Below, piece by piece: positions 8,050 through 17,060 of a DNA stretch of 64,000 nucleotides. The notes below the pieces were generated by a model, which was not told where the DNA came from, ran no database searches, and worked only from the letters and a program-made list of their open reading frames with translations. Both the position numbers and the translations under genes were made by a program. Every line of letters begins with the position of its first letter. The stretch's first letter is position 1. Origin of the DNA: JAWXBA01 sp048499805 (GTDB lineage Bacteria; Gemmatimonadota; Gemmatimonadetes; Gemmatimonadales; GWC2-71-9); the NCBI GenBank assembly GCA_048499805.1, contig JASNZF010000005.1, positions 1-64,000 of the forward strand, in the 5' to 3' direction.

Positions 8050-9148
8050 GGGATGGCTCGGCACGGAACCGCCCGAAATTGTAGTAGGCGGCGCAGGCGC
8101 CCTCGGAGGACACCATCGGCGCGCCGAGGGGGCGCTCGGGGGTGCAGCGGGTCCCGAACGCGGGGCACTGCACCGGCTTGAGCTGGCCCCGCAGGACCTC
8201 TCCGGCGCGGCACTCCGCCGGCTCCTCCACGGCGAGGTCACCCAGCCCGAAGCGCAGCTCGGCGTCAAAGTCCGCGAACTCCTCCCGCAGCCCCAGCCCG
8301 CTCCGCGGGATCGTCCCGATGCCGCGCCAGCGACGGTCCACCAGCCGGAACACGCGCTGGACCACCTCCTGCGCCGCCGGTGCACCGATCCGGCGGACCG
8401 CGCGGACGTACTGGTTCTCGACCTCGGCCCTGCCCTCCTCCAACTGCCGCACCGCCATCCAGATCCCCTCGAGGATGTCGAGCGGCTCGAAGCCGGTCAC
8501 CACGATCGGCACCCGGTATCGCTCGGCCAGCGGCTCGTACTCGGTCCAGCCCATGATGGCGCAGACATGCCCGGCCGCCAGGAACCCCTGGACCCGGTTG
8601 TCCGGGGAGTCGAGGATCGCGGTCATGGCGGGCGGGACGGTCACGTGCGAGACCAGGACGCTGAAGTTGCGGACGCCGAGCTGGTGTGCCCGCCAGACCG
8701 CCATGGCATTGGCGGGGGCGGTGGTCTCGAAGCCCACCGCAAAGAAGACCACCTCGCGGTCGGGGTGGGCGCGGGCGAGTTCGAGGGCGTCCAGCGGCGA
8801 ATAGACGATCCGGACCTGGCCACCCCGGGCCCGCACCTGCTGGAGGTCGCAGTCGCTGCCCGGCACCCGGAGCATGTCGCCGAACGAGGTGAAGATCACC
8901 TCCGGCCGCGCGGCGAGCGCGAGCGCCTTGTCGATCTGCTCCAGCGGGGTGACGCAGACCGGGCAGCCGGGACCGTGGATCATCTCGACCGCATCGCCCA
9001 GGAGCTCGTTCAGGCCCTGCTTGACGATGGTGTGGGTCTGCCCGCCGCAGACCTCCATCAGGACCCACCGCCGGGTGGCCAGCCGCTGGATCCGGTCCAG
9101 GAGGGTGCGCGCCAGCGCGGGGTCGCGGTACTCGCTCAGGTACTTCAT
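8036..9148 (-). CDS. hypD: Hydrogenase maturation protein HypD (Fe-S, ligand assembly)
   Basis: 370 aa from the ATG that overlaps the hypC stop (ATGA). HypD with HypC is the scaffold on which CN and CO are attached to iron. Conserved features are present: the CGGQTHT motif (about residue 40), GPGCPVCVTP (about residue 70), GFETTAPANA, and four clustered cysteines towards the C-terminus for the [4Fe-4S] cluster. It lies between hypC and hypE with overlapping reading frames on both sides. Confidence 0.96.
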   Translation of the reverse strand: MKYLSEYRDPALARTLLDRIQRLATRRWVLMEVCGGQTHTIVKQGLNELLGDAVEMIHGPGCPVCVTPLEQIDKALALAARPEVIFTSFGDMLRVPGSDCDLQQVRARGGQVRIVYSPLDALELARAHPDREVVFFAVGFETTAPANAMAVWRAHQLGVRNFSVLVSHVTVPPAMTAILDSPDNRVQGFLAAGHVCAIMGWTEYEPLAERYRVPIVVTGFEPLDILEGIWMAVRQLEEGRAEVENQYVRAVRRIGAPAAQEVVQRVFRLVDRRWRGIGTIPRSGLGLREEFADFDAELRFGLGDLAVEEPAECRAGEVLRGQLKPVQCPAFGTRCTPERPLGAPMVSSEGACAAYYNFGRFRAEPSHAAS

Positions 9149-9438
9149 GGGGTGCCGCCGGCGTCGCGCACCAGCTGGTCGGCGGTCTCGCGCATCCACT
9201 CCAATTCGTCGAGCTGGCTCATCTCCTGGAGGACGGCGTAGGTGCGCTTCGCCTCCTCCTCATCCACCCGCGAAAGGGCGAACCCCACATGGACGATGAC
9301 ATAGTCGCCGATGCTGACCTGGTCCTCGACGTAGGCCAGGCAGACCTCGCGGCGCACGCCACCGAAATCGACGGTGCCCATGGCGAGGCCCTGGTCGGTG
9401 CGCAGCGCCGTGACCCGTCCCGGAATCCCCAGGCACAT
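9145..9438 (-). CDS. hypC: Hydrogenase assembly chaperone HypC/HupF family
   Basis: 97 aa with the hallmark N-terminus MCLGIPGRV; Cys2 carries the Fe(CN)2CO unit after Met removal. The beta-barrel region (TVDFGGVRREVCLAYVEDQ) and GDYVIVHVGFA motif are typical. It starts 13 nt after hypF and its stop overlaps hypD. It binds HypD during ligand assembly and then the large-subunit precursor. Confidence 0.96.
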   Translation of the reverse strand: MCLGIPGRVTALRTDQGLAMGTVDFGGVRREVCLAYVEDQVSIGDYVIVHVGFALSRVDEEEAKRTYAVLQEMSQLDELEWMRETADQLVRDAGGTP

Positions 9439-9451
9439 GATGCGTTCCTCC

Positions 9452-11758
9452 TCAGGTGGTGGGGTGGAGGGTAAGGCGGGCCGCCGCGATCGCCGCCTGG
9501 CCCAGGCTCACGGCGCCGTCGTTGGGGCTGAGCCGGCGCGGCAGGAGAACCTCCAGCCCGAACCGCCGCAGCCGTCGTGCCACCGACTCGAGGAGCCGGG
9601 CGTTCTGGAAGACCCCACCTCCCAGCACCACCGTCGCGAGCCCGGCCTCCTGACAGGCCCGCCGGGCCGCGAGCGCCGTCGCGCGCGCCACCGAGGCGTG
9701 AAAATCAGCCGCGAGGTCATCGACCGGCTGGCCGTCGCGCAGCCCCGCCCCGAGCGCGGCGAGGAGCGGCAACGGGTCGAGCACCCACGCGCCCGCGGTG
9801 TCCACGATCGGGAACTCCAATTCCCCTGCGACGCGGTGGCCCGCCAGCGCCTCCAGTTCCATGGCAGCCTGCCCCTCGTACTGGGACTGGATCCGGACCC
9901 CGAGGATGGCGGCGGCCGCATCGAAGAGCCGTCCCATCGACGAAGCGAGTGGCGCGTTCAACTGCCGCTCCAGCTGCTGCTCGGCCACCCGCCGCTGGGT
10001 CGCCGGGACCGCCTGGAAGGCGCGCGCGAAGAGCGGCGCCTTCCGCCGGTCGAGCGAGAGGTACCCGAGGGCGGTCCGCCAGGGGGTGCGCACGGCGAGG
10101 TCGCCCCCGGGCAGCGGCGCGGGCCGCAGGTGCCCGACGCGGGTGAATTGCTCGAGATCGGCGACGAGGAATTCCCCACCCCAGACCGTGCCGTCACTGC
10201 CATGACCGGTCCCGTCGAACGCCACCCCGACCACCGGCCCGGTGCGGCCGTGCTCGGCCAGGACCGCCGCGACGTGGGCGTGGTGGTGCTGCACCGCCGG
10301 CAACGGCATCAGGCCGGACTGCTCGGCGAGTTCGGTGGACAAGTATCCGGGATGGAGGTCCCGCACCACCGCCCGGGGTGTGACCTGGAAGAGCGCCCCG
10401 TATCGCGCCTGGGCCTCGTGGAAATGGCCCAGCATCTCGAGGTTCTCGAGGTCGCCGATGTGCTGGCTCACCCAGGCCTGGTCGCCATCGGCCAGGGTGA
10501 AGGTGTTCTTGAGGTGGGGGCCCACCGCCAGGAGCGGCAACGGCGCCGGCACCGGGAGGCGGAACGGCAGCGGGGCGTAGCCACGCGCCCGCCGCAGGAA
10601 GAGGGTCCCCCCCGACACCGGGCGGACGACCGAATCATCATACCGTGCCACGATCTCCCGATCGTGGAACAGGAACCCGTCGGCGATCCCGCCCAGTCGC
10701 TCCAGCGCCTCGCGGTTGCCGGTGGCGATCGGTTCCTCGCTCCGGTTGCCGCTGGTCATGACCAGCGGCCCCCCCATGGCGGACAGCAGCAGGTGGTGCA
10801 ACGGGGTGTAGGCGAGCATCACCCCGACCTGCCCGAGACCGGGCGCCACCGAGGGGGCGAGGCGCGCGCCGGGCCGCCGGTCGGCGAGGACCACCGGGCG
10901 CTGGGGCGAATCCAGCAGGGCCACCGCCTCGGGAGTCAGCGCCACCAGTTGCCGGGCCGCCTCGAGGCTCCCGACCATCACCGCCAGCGGCTTGGCGTCG
11001 CGGTGCTTCCGCCGCCGCAGCCAGGTGACCGCCCCCTCATCGGTAGCGTCGCAGGCGAGGTGGAACCCTCCCAGCCCGCGAAGCGCCAGGATCCCGCCGA
11101 GTCGGAGGAGGGCGGCAGCCGCCTCGATCGCCTCCTCGCTGCCATGGGTGAGCGGCGTCCCGCGCCCATCGGCACACCAGATCCTGGGGCCGCAGGCGGG
11201 GCAGGAGTTGGTCTCCGAGTGGTGGCGCCGGTCGCCGGGGGTGGTGTATTCGGCCCGGCACTCGGGGCATTGCACGAAGGCCCGCATACTGGTGCGCTCA
11301 CGGTCGTACGGCATTGCCTCGATGACCGTGAAGCGGGGCCCGCAGTCAGTGCAGGTGATGAACGGGTACCGATAGCGGCGGTTCCCGGGGTCCCACATTT
11401 CCGCGAGGCAGGCGTCGCAGGTGGCCACATCGGGGGAGACCGTCGGCGGGGCCGGCTCCCCGGCCACGCTGGCCTGGATGGTGAACCCCGAACGGCCGGA
11501 CACCGGGTGCGATTGGGCCACCACTGCCTCGATCCGTGCCAGCGGCGGCGCCTCCGCGTGCAGCTCCGCAATGAAGGCGCGCAAGTCACCCGGCGCGCCC
11601 TCGACATCGATCTCGACGGAGCCGGCGGTGTTGCGCACCCAGCCCGCGAGGCCGTGGCGACTGGCCAACCGGTGCACGAACGGACGGAAGCCGACCCCCT
11701 GCACCAGGCCGGTGACCTGCACGACCAGGGCCTCCCGGCCATGGGCGAGGGTGCTCAC
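9452..11758 (-). CDS. hypF: Carbamoyltransferase HypF
   Basis: 768 aa when started at the GTG overlapping the hypB stop (GTGA); an upstream in-frame start at 11803 would overlap hypB by 49 nt. Domains in order: acylphosphatase (VQGVGFRPFVHRLA), two zinc fingers (CDAC...CTDC and CPEC...CPAC), a YrdC-like nucleotide-binding domain, and a Kae1-like domain with VGVAFDGTGHGSDGTVWGGE. It transfers the carbamoyl group from carbamoyl phosphate to HypE. The full-length domain set suggests it is functional. Confidence 0.95.
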   Translation of the reverse strand: MSTLAHGREALVVQVTGLVQGVGFRPFVHRLASRHGLAGWVRNTAGSVEIDVEGAPGDLRAFIAELHAEAPPLARIEAVVAQSHPVSGRSGFTIQASVAGEPAPPTVSPDVATCDACLAEMWDPGNRRYRYPFITCTDCGPRFTVIEAMPYDRERTSMRAFVQCPECRAEYTTPGDRRHHSETNSCPACGPRIWCADGRGTPLTHGSEEAIEAAAALLRLGGILALRGLGGFHLACDATDEGAVTWLRRRKHRDAKPLAVMVGSLEAARQLVALTPEAVALLDSPQRPVVLADRRPGARLAPSVAPGLGQVGVMLAYTPLHHLLLSAMGGPLVMTSGNRSEEPIATGNREALERLGGIADGFLFHDREIVARYDDSVVRPVSGGTLFLRRARGYAPLPFRLPVPAPLPLLAVGPHLKNTFTLADGDQAWVSQHIGDLENLEMLGHFHEAQARYGALFQVTPRAVVRDLHPGYLSTELAEQSGLMPLPAVQHHHAHVAAVLAEHGRTGPVVGVAFDGTGHGSDGTVWGGEFLVADLEQFTRVGHLRPAPLPGGDLAVRTPWRTALGYLSLDRRKAPLFARAFQAVPATQRRVAEQQLERQLNAPLASSMGRLFDAAAAILGVRIQSQYEGQAAMELEALAGHRVAGELEFPIVDTAGAWVLDPLPLLAALGAGLRDGQPVDDLAADFHASVARATALAARRACQEAGLATVVLGGGVFQNARLLESVARRLRRFGLEVLLPRRLSPNDGAVSLGQAAIAAARLTLHPTT

Positions 11759-12429
11759 GCCGGAACCGCCGGCCGGACCTGCTGGCGCAGGAAGGTGTAC
11801 CACTCCTCGAGGCCGACACCGCTGGTTGCGGAGGTCTGGAAGAACCGGAGCCCGGGATTGATGGAACGGGCGTTGGCCATCGCGAGGGCAACGTCGAATG
11901 CCAGGTGGGGCAGCAGGTCCACCTTGGTGATCACCGCATACCGGGCGTTCCGGAACATGGTGGGATACTTGAGCGGCTTGTCCTCGCCCTCGGTGGTGGA
12001 GAACAGCACGACCTTGGCCGCCTCGCCCAGGTCCCAGGCGGCGGGACAGACGAGGTTGCCGACATTCTCGATGAACAGCAACTGGATCTCGGCGAGGTCG
12101 ATGGCGTCGAGCGAGGCCATCACCTGGCTGGCGTCGAGGTGACAGGCGCCGCCGGTCACCACTGCCTGGACCAGGCGCTCGGTGTGGGCGGCCAGCCGGT
12201 CGGCGTCGTTCTGGGTCTGCACGTCGCCGGTGACCACGGCAATCCCGATCTCCCGGCCGAGGGCCGCGAGGGTCCGCTCGAGGAGCAGCGTCTTGCCGGA
12301 CCCCGGGGAGGAGACGAGGTTGAGCGCCGTCACCCCGGCCGCGGCGAGGCGGGCACGGACCTCGCGCGCCAGCTCGTCGTTGCGGGCCATGACCCGCTCG
12401 CGGACCTCAATCGTCCGGACAGCCATCAT
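11755..12429 (-). CDS. hypB: Hydrogenase nickel-incorporation GTPase HypB
   Basis: 224 aa. It has the P-loop SSPGSGKT (about residues 40-47), the metal-site region TGGACHLDA, the DxxG-like ENVGNLVCP, and the TKVDLLPH guanine-specificity motif. There is no N-terminal histidine-rich or CXXCGC nickel-storage extension, so this is a minimal HypB. It overlaps hypA by about 23 nt; the second ATG (12426) is an equally possible start. It inserts Ni together with HypA. Confidence 0.95.
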   Translation of the reverse strand: MMAVRTIEVRERVMARNDELAREVRARLAAAGVTALNLVSSPGSGKTLLLERTLAALGREIGIAVVTGDVQTQNDADRLAAHTERLVQAVVTGGACHLDASQVMASLDAIDLAEIQLLFIENVGNLVCPAAWDLGEAAKVVLFSTTEGEDKPLKYPTMFRNARYAVITKVDLLPHLAFDVALAMANARSINPGLRFFQTSATSGVGLEEWYTFLRQQVRPAVPA

Positions 12430-12667
12430 CCACTTCCAGCCACGCGACGCGCAGGTCGTGTCCCGGCACCCGTTGCAGCAGCGGGCGCGCCTTCCCGAAC
12501 GGGGGGGAGGCCAAAAGCGTCTCCAGGCAGAACTCCAGGTTGGCCGGCTCGAGCCCGGCGTCGTGCCCCATGTCCACGGCCACGACCCGCACCGCCCCCG
12601 CCCCGCGGGCCCCGGCGTGGCGTTCGGCCAGGTGGCAGATCTCCATCGCCACGCTCAGTTCATGCAT
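12407..12667 (-). CDS. hypA: Short HypA lacking the zinc-binding domain
   Basis: 86 aa against about 113-118 for usual HypA. The start keeps MHE, the Ni(II)-binding N-terminus, and the helical and beta core aligns with the family (GLEPANLEFCLETL). The zinc loop with two CXXC pairs is absent: the chain runs from the region normally just before it (KARPLLQRVPGHDL) straight into the final strand (LRVAWLEVDDG). Only three scattered cysteines remain. It sits between the protease gene and hypB with overlaps on both sides, so it is in the operon and not obviously decayed. Confidence 0.85.
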   Translation of the reverse strand: MHELSVAMEICHLAERHAGARGAGAVRVVAVDMGHDAGLEPANLEFCLETLLASPPFGKARPLLQRVPGHDLRVAWLEVDDGCPDD

Positions 12668-13163
12668 GGGCCGGCACCTCAAGGCGTTGGCACTCCGCGC
12701 CCCAGGCGGCCAGGCACTCCACGGCGGCTGCCACCAGGCTGTCGACCTGCGCCTCCACCGCGGGGCTCAAGCCGACCCGCATCTCCACCCGCTCGGGCTG
12801 GAGACCCAGCGCCACCATCTGGCTGGGCACCCGGCCGAGGAGCGTGGCCGCCGCCAGGACATCCTGGAGGTCCACCTGATGGGGCGAGAGCTTGCCCACC
12901 CCGATGCCGCGGGGGATGGCATCGCCGTCGAGCCGGACCAGCGTCCCGGGGGGCTTCCCGGCCGCGATGGCGTCGAGGAACAGGACCCGGTCATGATCCT
13001 GTAGCATCGGGAGGAGTCGCATCCCCCAGGTGCCACCGTCGGCAAGTTCGACATCCTTCGGCAGGAGGAACCCCGCCCGCAGCTGCTCGAGTGCGGCGAG
13101 GCCGACCCCATCGTCGCCCATGACGGGATTGCCGAGCCCGAGGACCAGGATCGGCTCAGTCAT
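12660..13163 (-). CDS. hupD: [NiFe]-hydrogenase maturation endopeptidase (HyaD/HupD family)
   Basis: 167 aa starting at the ATG within the end of the cytochrome b gene (8-nt overlap). The GLGNPVMGDDGVG motif at the N-terminus and FLDAIAAGKPPG in the middle hold the acidic residues that recognise nickel in the large-subunit precursor. This protease removes the C-terminal peptide after the final CxxCxxH of the large subunit encoded two genes upstream. An adjacent in-frame ATG two codons earlier is possible. Confidence 0.93.
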   Translation of the reverse strand: MTEPILVLGLGNPVMGDDGVGLAALEQLRAGFLLPKDVELADGGTWGMRLLPMLQDHDRVLFLDAIAAGKPPGTLVRLDGDAIPRGIGVGKLSPHQVDLQDVLAAATLLGRVPSQMVALGLQPERVEMRVGLSPAVEAQVDSLVAAAVECLAAWGAECQRLEVPAHA

Positions 13164-13893
13164 CTTCATCCACGTAATGCTGGTCGTCGGGAACGAGCCG
13201 TCCCCCGCTGATGATCGAGGAGATCGTTCCGGTGCGCTCGAGGCTGTCGGCCCGGAGCGAGAGGTAGATGTGCAGCGGGATGAAGATGATGAAGGCCCAG
13301 GTGCCCACGTGGTGCACGAAGCGCACGTACTGCATCCCGCCGAAGAGGGTCCCCACCCAGGCGAAGGCCCGGTAGAACAGGCCCCCGGGATCGGACTGCC
13401 CATACATGGCAAAGCCGGTCACCACCATCAGCAGGCCGAGGAGGTACATGCCGGTATACGACAACTGCTGGAGCGGATTGTGGCCGAGGTAGTGGGGGGT
13501 CTGCTCCTCGGGGAGCAGCATGAGGTAGTGCCGGATGACCTTGGGAATGCGGGCCAGGTCCCGGAGGCCCGGGAAGAGCGCGCGGGCACGCTCGTAGCGG
13601 TTCCCCGCGAGGAGCCAATACCCCCGGACGATCGCAGTGGCCACGAGCAGGCCGGCCGCCAGGAAGTGCGCCTGGCGCATCCAGCTCATCAGGTTGGTCT
13701 CGGTCCCCTCGCCGGGCACCATGAAGTAGGGCCGCCCGACGTAGAACCCGGACAGGATCAGGACCACGATCGAGACCGCCGCGAGCCAGTGCATCGATCG
13801 CAGCGGCGCCCCCCACAGGTACACCCACCGGTAGTGCCCGGTCCGGTGCGGGGATTCCCGGCCCAACTGGAAGCGGCGCGTCGAGGTTGTCAT
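13156..13893 (-). CDS. hupC: Hydrogenase b-type cytochrome subunit (HyaC/HupC)
   Basis: 245 aa; ATGA overlap with the large-subunit gene. Four main membrane helices are visible. Histidines for two b haems are present, including the HW in the first helix (about residue 34), HF in the second, and the HH and H in the last helix region (RFVHHVGTWAFIIFIPLHIY). It anchors the hydrogenase heterodimer at the periplasmic side and passes electrons from H2 to the quinone pool or to other membrane carriers, possibly the multiheme system encoded divergently. Confidence 0.93.
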   Translation of the reverse strand: MTTSTRRFQLGRESPHRTGHYRWVYLWGAPLRSMHWLAAVSIVVLILSGFYVGRPYFMVPGEGTETNLMSWMRQAHFLAAGLLVATAIVRGYWLLAGNRYERARALFPGLRDLARIPKVIRHYLMLLPEEQTPHYLGHNPLQQLSYTGMYLLGLLMVVTGFAMYGQSDPGGLFYRAFAWVGTLFGGMQYVRFVHHVGTWAFIIFIPLHIYLSLRADSLERTGTISSIISGGRLVPDDQHYVDEDD

Positions 13894-15605
13894 TGCACCT
13901 TGACCTCCACGACCGGGTTCCCCTGGGCGTCGAGCACGTGGACACCGCAGGACATGCACGGATCGAACGAGTGGACGGTGCGGAGGATCTCGAGCGGCTG
14001 GGCCGGTATGGCCAGCGGATGGTTGGCCTTGAGGGCCGATTCGTAGGCGCCGGTCGAGCCGTCGGGCTCGCGCGGGGCGCAGTTCCAGGTGGACGGGACC
14101 ACGCACTGGTACCGGGCGATCCTGCCCCCCTCGATCACGACCCAGTGGCCCAGGGCGCCCCGGGGGGCATCCAGCCAGCCATATCCCCGGGCCGAGGCGG
14201 GCCAGGTGGAGGGATCCCACTTGTCCCTGGTGAAGGTGGTGGTGTCGCCACTCCGGATCCGGTTCACCAGCTGGTCATACCAGGTGTTCATCCGCCTGGC
14301 GATGAGCACTGTCTCGGCGGCGCGCGCCGCCACCCGGCCCAACGTCGAATAGAGCGCCGAGGGTCCGACCTCGAGGCGCGAGAGCGCCTCGGTCAGGATC
14401 TCCCGGGTGTCCGCATGTCCGCTGGCATACCCGACCAGCATCCGGGAAAGCGGCCCGACCTCCATCGGCTTGCCGTCGTAGCGCGGCGACTTCATGTAGG
14501 TGTACTTGGCCTCGTCCTGGAGGTAGGTCCAGGGCTCTGGCGGTCCGGTGTACTTGACCCGGGTCTCACCCTCGTAGGGGTGCAGCCCCACGCCGTCGCC
14601 CCCGGCGTACTCGTACCACGAGGCGCCGATGTGCTCGGTGATCAGCGACTCGTCATAGGGCAGCACCCGCTCCAGGTTGCGCCCCATGATGACGCCGCGC
14701 GGCAGGTAGAGCCGGGCGTGGTCGTCGATATCCCCCTCGGGGAACTCGCCGCACGCCATGTAGTTGTCGGAGCCCCCGCCGATCGCGGCCCAGTCCTTGT
14801 AGAACCCCGCGATCGCCAGCACGTCGGGCCAGTACACCTGCTCGACGAAGCGCTGGGCACGGCGGATCATCCCCTGCACGTCGGCCAGCCGCACGGCGTT
14901 GATGGTGGCGGTGTCCTCGAGGTTGATCGCCGAGGCCATCCCGCCCACCAGGAAGTTGGGATGGGGGTTCTTCCCCCCGAAGATGGCGTGGAGGCGGATC
15001 ACGTCACGCTGCCAGTCGAGCGCCTCGAGGTAGTGCGCCACGGCCAGGAGGTTCACCTCGGGCGGCAGCTTGTAGGCGGGGTGCCCCCAATAGCCGTTGG
15101 TGAAGATGCCAAGCTGCCCGCCCGCGACGAACTTGGCCACCCGATCCTTGACCTCGGCGAACCAGGTCTCGCTGTTGTTGGGCCACGGCGAGACCGACTT
15201 CGCGATCCGGCTGGTCGCGGCGGGGTCGGCGCTGAGCGCGCTGACCACGTCCACCCAGTCGAGCGCGTGCAGGTGATAGAAGTGGATGACGTGATCCTGG
15301 ATGTACTGCATCCCGTGGATCAGGTTGCGGATCAGGTTGGCGTTGGGCGGGACCTTGATGCCGAGCGCGTTCTCGACCGCGCGACACGAGGCCACGGCAT
15401 GCACCACGGTGCAGACCCCGCAGATCCGCTGGGTGAACGCCCAGGCGTCGCGCGGGTCCCGCCCCTGCATGATCACCTCGAGGCCCCGGAACTGGGTGGA
15501 GGAGGCCCAGGCATCCTGGATCATCCCGTTTTCGGCCTTCGCCTCGATCCGGAGGTGCCCCTCGATCCGGGTGATCGGGTCCACGACGACCTTAGTGACG
15601 GCCAT
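13890..15605 (-). CDS. hupL: [NiFe]-hydrogenase large subunit (group 1, uptake)
   Basis: 571 aa. The N-terminal L1 motif RICGVC (Cys62, Cys65) and the C-terminal L2 motif DPCMSCGVH supply the four cysteine ligands of the NiFe centre. The 15 residues after that His are the peptide removed by the maturation protease. The strongly conserved GHLRIEA, GRDPRDAWAF, NPHPNFLVGG and HYLEALDWQRD segments match membrane-bound uptake hydrogenases. It overlaps the small-subunit gene by 14 nt. It oxidises H2 in the periplasm after co-export with the small subunit. Confidence 0.97.
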   Translation of the reverse strand: MAVTKVVVDPITRIEGHLRIEAKAENGMIQDAWASSTQFRGLEVIMQGRDPRDAWAFTQRICGVCTVVHAVASCRAVENALGIKVPPNANLIRNLIHGMQYIQDHVIHFYHLHALDWVDVVSALSADPAATSRIAKSVSPWPNNSETWFAEVKDRVAKFVAGGQLGIFTNGYWGHPAYKLPPEVNLLAVAHYLEALDWQRDVIRLHAIFGGKNPHPNFLVGGMASAINLEDTATINAVRLADVQGMIRRAQRFVEQVYWPDVLAIAGFYKDWAAIGGGSDNYMACGEFPEGDIDDHARLYLPRGVIMGRNLERVLPYDESLITEHIGASWYEYAGGDGVGLHPYEGETRVKYTGPPEPWTYLQDEAKYTYMKSPRYDGKPMEVGPLSRMLVGYASGHADTREILTEALSRLEVGPSALYSTLGRVAARAAETVLIARRMNTWYDQLVNRIRSGDTTTFTRDKWDPSTWPASARGYGWLDAPRGALGHWVVIEGGRIARYQCVVPSTWNCAPREPDGSTGAYESALKANHPLAIPAQPLEILRTVHSFDPCMSCGVHVLDAQGNPVVEVKVQ

Positions 15606-16755
15606 GGTCTTCCTCCTCCTTCGCCGCCGGCTCCGCCGGGGTGGCATCGAGTACGGGCAGTTCCCGCTTCTTGCGCATCTGGCTGACCCCGGTGGCCGCC
15701 GCGTGAGCGGCGATCCCGCCCAGCGCCCCCACGGCCAGGGCGGCGCCCCAGGTGTCGGCGCTCTTCTCGATCCCCAGGGCACCGATGTCCGGCAGCCGCT
15801 GGTAGAACGGCGTCATGGTGTCCCAGAAGTGGGGTTCGGTGCAGCCGATGCAGGGGTGCCCGGCCCCGATCGGCCAGCTGGTGCGGGTGTTCCACTGGAA
15901 GATCGGGCAGGGGCTGAAGGTCTGGGGGCCCTTGCAGCCGACCTGGTAGAGGCACCAGCCCTTGCGCGCCGCCTCGTCGTCGAAGATCCCCACGAACTGG
16001 CCGGCGTCGAAGTTGGCCCGCCGGGGGCACTGGTCGTGGATCCGCGCCCCGTAGGCGAAGATCGGCCGCCCCTCGGCATCGACGTCGGGCAGCCGGCCGA
16101 AGGTCAGGAAGTGCACGACCGTTGCGGTGACCACGTCGGCGATCGGGGGGCAGCCGGCGATGTTGATGACCGGCTTGTCCTTGATGACATCGCGGACCCC
16201 CACCGCCCCGGTCGGATTGGGCTTGGCCGCCTGCACGCTGCCCCAGTGCGCGCAGGCGCCCAGGGCAATGATCGCGGCGGCGCCCTCGGCCGCCTCGATC
16301 AGGTGGGTGCGAGCCGACCGGCCGGCGATCATGGTGTAGACCCCATCGTCATTGAGCGGGATGGAGCCGCTCACCAGCAGGATGTACTGGCCCATGTTGT
16401 CGCGCATCGCGGTGCGCATGGCGGCTTCCGCCGCATCCCCGCTCGCGGCCATCAGGGTGTGGCTGTAGTCCAGGGAGACCAGGTCGAGGACCAGGTCGCC
16501 GATGGTGGGCTCGGCGCTGCGGAGCACGCTCTCGACGCAGCCGGTGCACTCCTGCAGCTGGAGCCAGATCACGCTGGGGCGCCTGACCTGCTGCAGTGCG
16601 GCGGCGATCCGCGGGGTGGCTGCGGAGCCGAGCCCGAGGATCGTCGCGAAGGTCCCGCAGAACTCGAGGAACTCGCGGCGCCCAATCCCCTGGCGGGCCA
16701 GATGATCGGCAAGCGACTGGTCGGGGGTCCAGGGATGGGCGGTGGGGAGGAACAT
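15592..16755 (-). CDS. hupS: [NiFe]-hydrogenase small subunit with Tat signal
   Basis: 387 aa. The Tat signal has a GRREFLEF twin-arginine motif (about residues 25-32) followed by a hydrophobic stretch. Proximal cluster ligands begin with ECTGC (Cys70, Cys73), with GACAHWGS further on. The two supernumerary cysteines of oxygen-tolerant enzymes are Gly and Ser here, so an ordinary [4Fe-4S] proximal cluster is expected. The distal (HDQC...CLYQVGCKG) and medial (CPIFQWN...HPCIGCTEPHFWD) clusters are complete. A C-terminal membrane helix (about residues 335-358) docks with the cytochrome b subunit. First gene of the operon. Confidence 0.97.
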   Translation of the reverse strand: MFLPTAHPWTPDQSLADHLARQGIGRREFLEFCGTFATILGLGSAATPRIAAALQQVRRPSVIWLQLQECTGCVESVLRSAEPTIGDLVLDLVSLDYSHTLMAASGDAAEAAMRTAMRDNMGQYILLVSGSIPLNDDGVYTMIAGRSARTHLIEAAEGAAAIIALGACAHWGSVQAAKPNPTGAVGVRDVIKDKPVINIAGCPPIADVVTATVVHFLTFGRLPDVDAEGRPIFAYGARIHDQCPRRANFDAGQFVGIFDDEAARKGWCLYQVGCKGPQTFSPCPIFQWNTRTSWPIGAGHPCIGCTEPHFWDTMTPFYQRLPDIGALGIEKSADTWGAALAVGALGGIAAHAAATGVSQMRKKRELPVLDATPAEPAAKEEEDHGRH

Positions 16756-17060
16756 GGGGGGGCTCCCTTCGTCTCCAGGGCGGAGACCATGTACGGAGCG
16801 GAAACAAGCAGCGGGACGAGCCGCAGGGCGGCCTTGAGGGCAGAAGGTAGTGCCGGGAAGGTGAATTTCTACTCAACTAATCGTGAATTTTCTTTCCCGA
16901 TCATGAAGCGCTAAGTCGTTGAATTGTGAAGAGTTCCGAAAGTTTGTAACAGCGCCCGATTTGCTATTGCGTGGCCAACGGGACCTCCCTACCGTACGTG
17001 CACCGTAGAAGTACTGACGTGGATTCCCGACGGTTCTTTCACCGACCCGAGGCCTGCCCC
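16756..17060. promoter_or_regulatory. Divergent intergenic region between hydrogenase and cytochrome operons
   Basis: A 305-nt gap separates the minus-strand hydrogenase operon from the plus-strand multiheme operon. The part 16861-16975 is clearly AT-richer than its surroundings and must hold both promoters. The + side contains TTGAATTGTGAAGAG...TTTGTAACAG, which could be a promoter, but no confident -35/-10 pair or inverted-repeat operator was found. Sharing this region suggests the two operons may be co-regulated. Confidence 0.6.

Noticed and set aside
9374..12142. A 922-codon open frame on the plus strand opposite hypF and hypB
   Set aside because: It is antisense to two clearly conserved genes; long open frames on the opposite strand are common in GC-rich DNA and the product has no domain.
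15592..16755. Oxygen-tolerant (6-Cys) hydrogenase small subunit
   Set aside because: The two extra cysteines near the proximal cluster are absent (Gly and Ser in their places).
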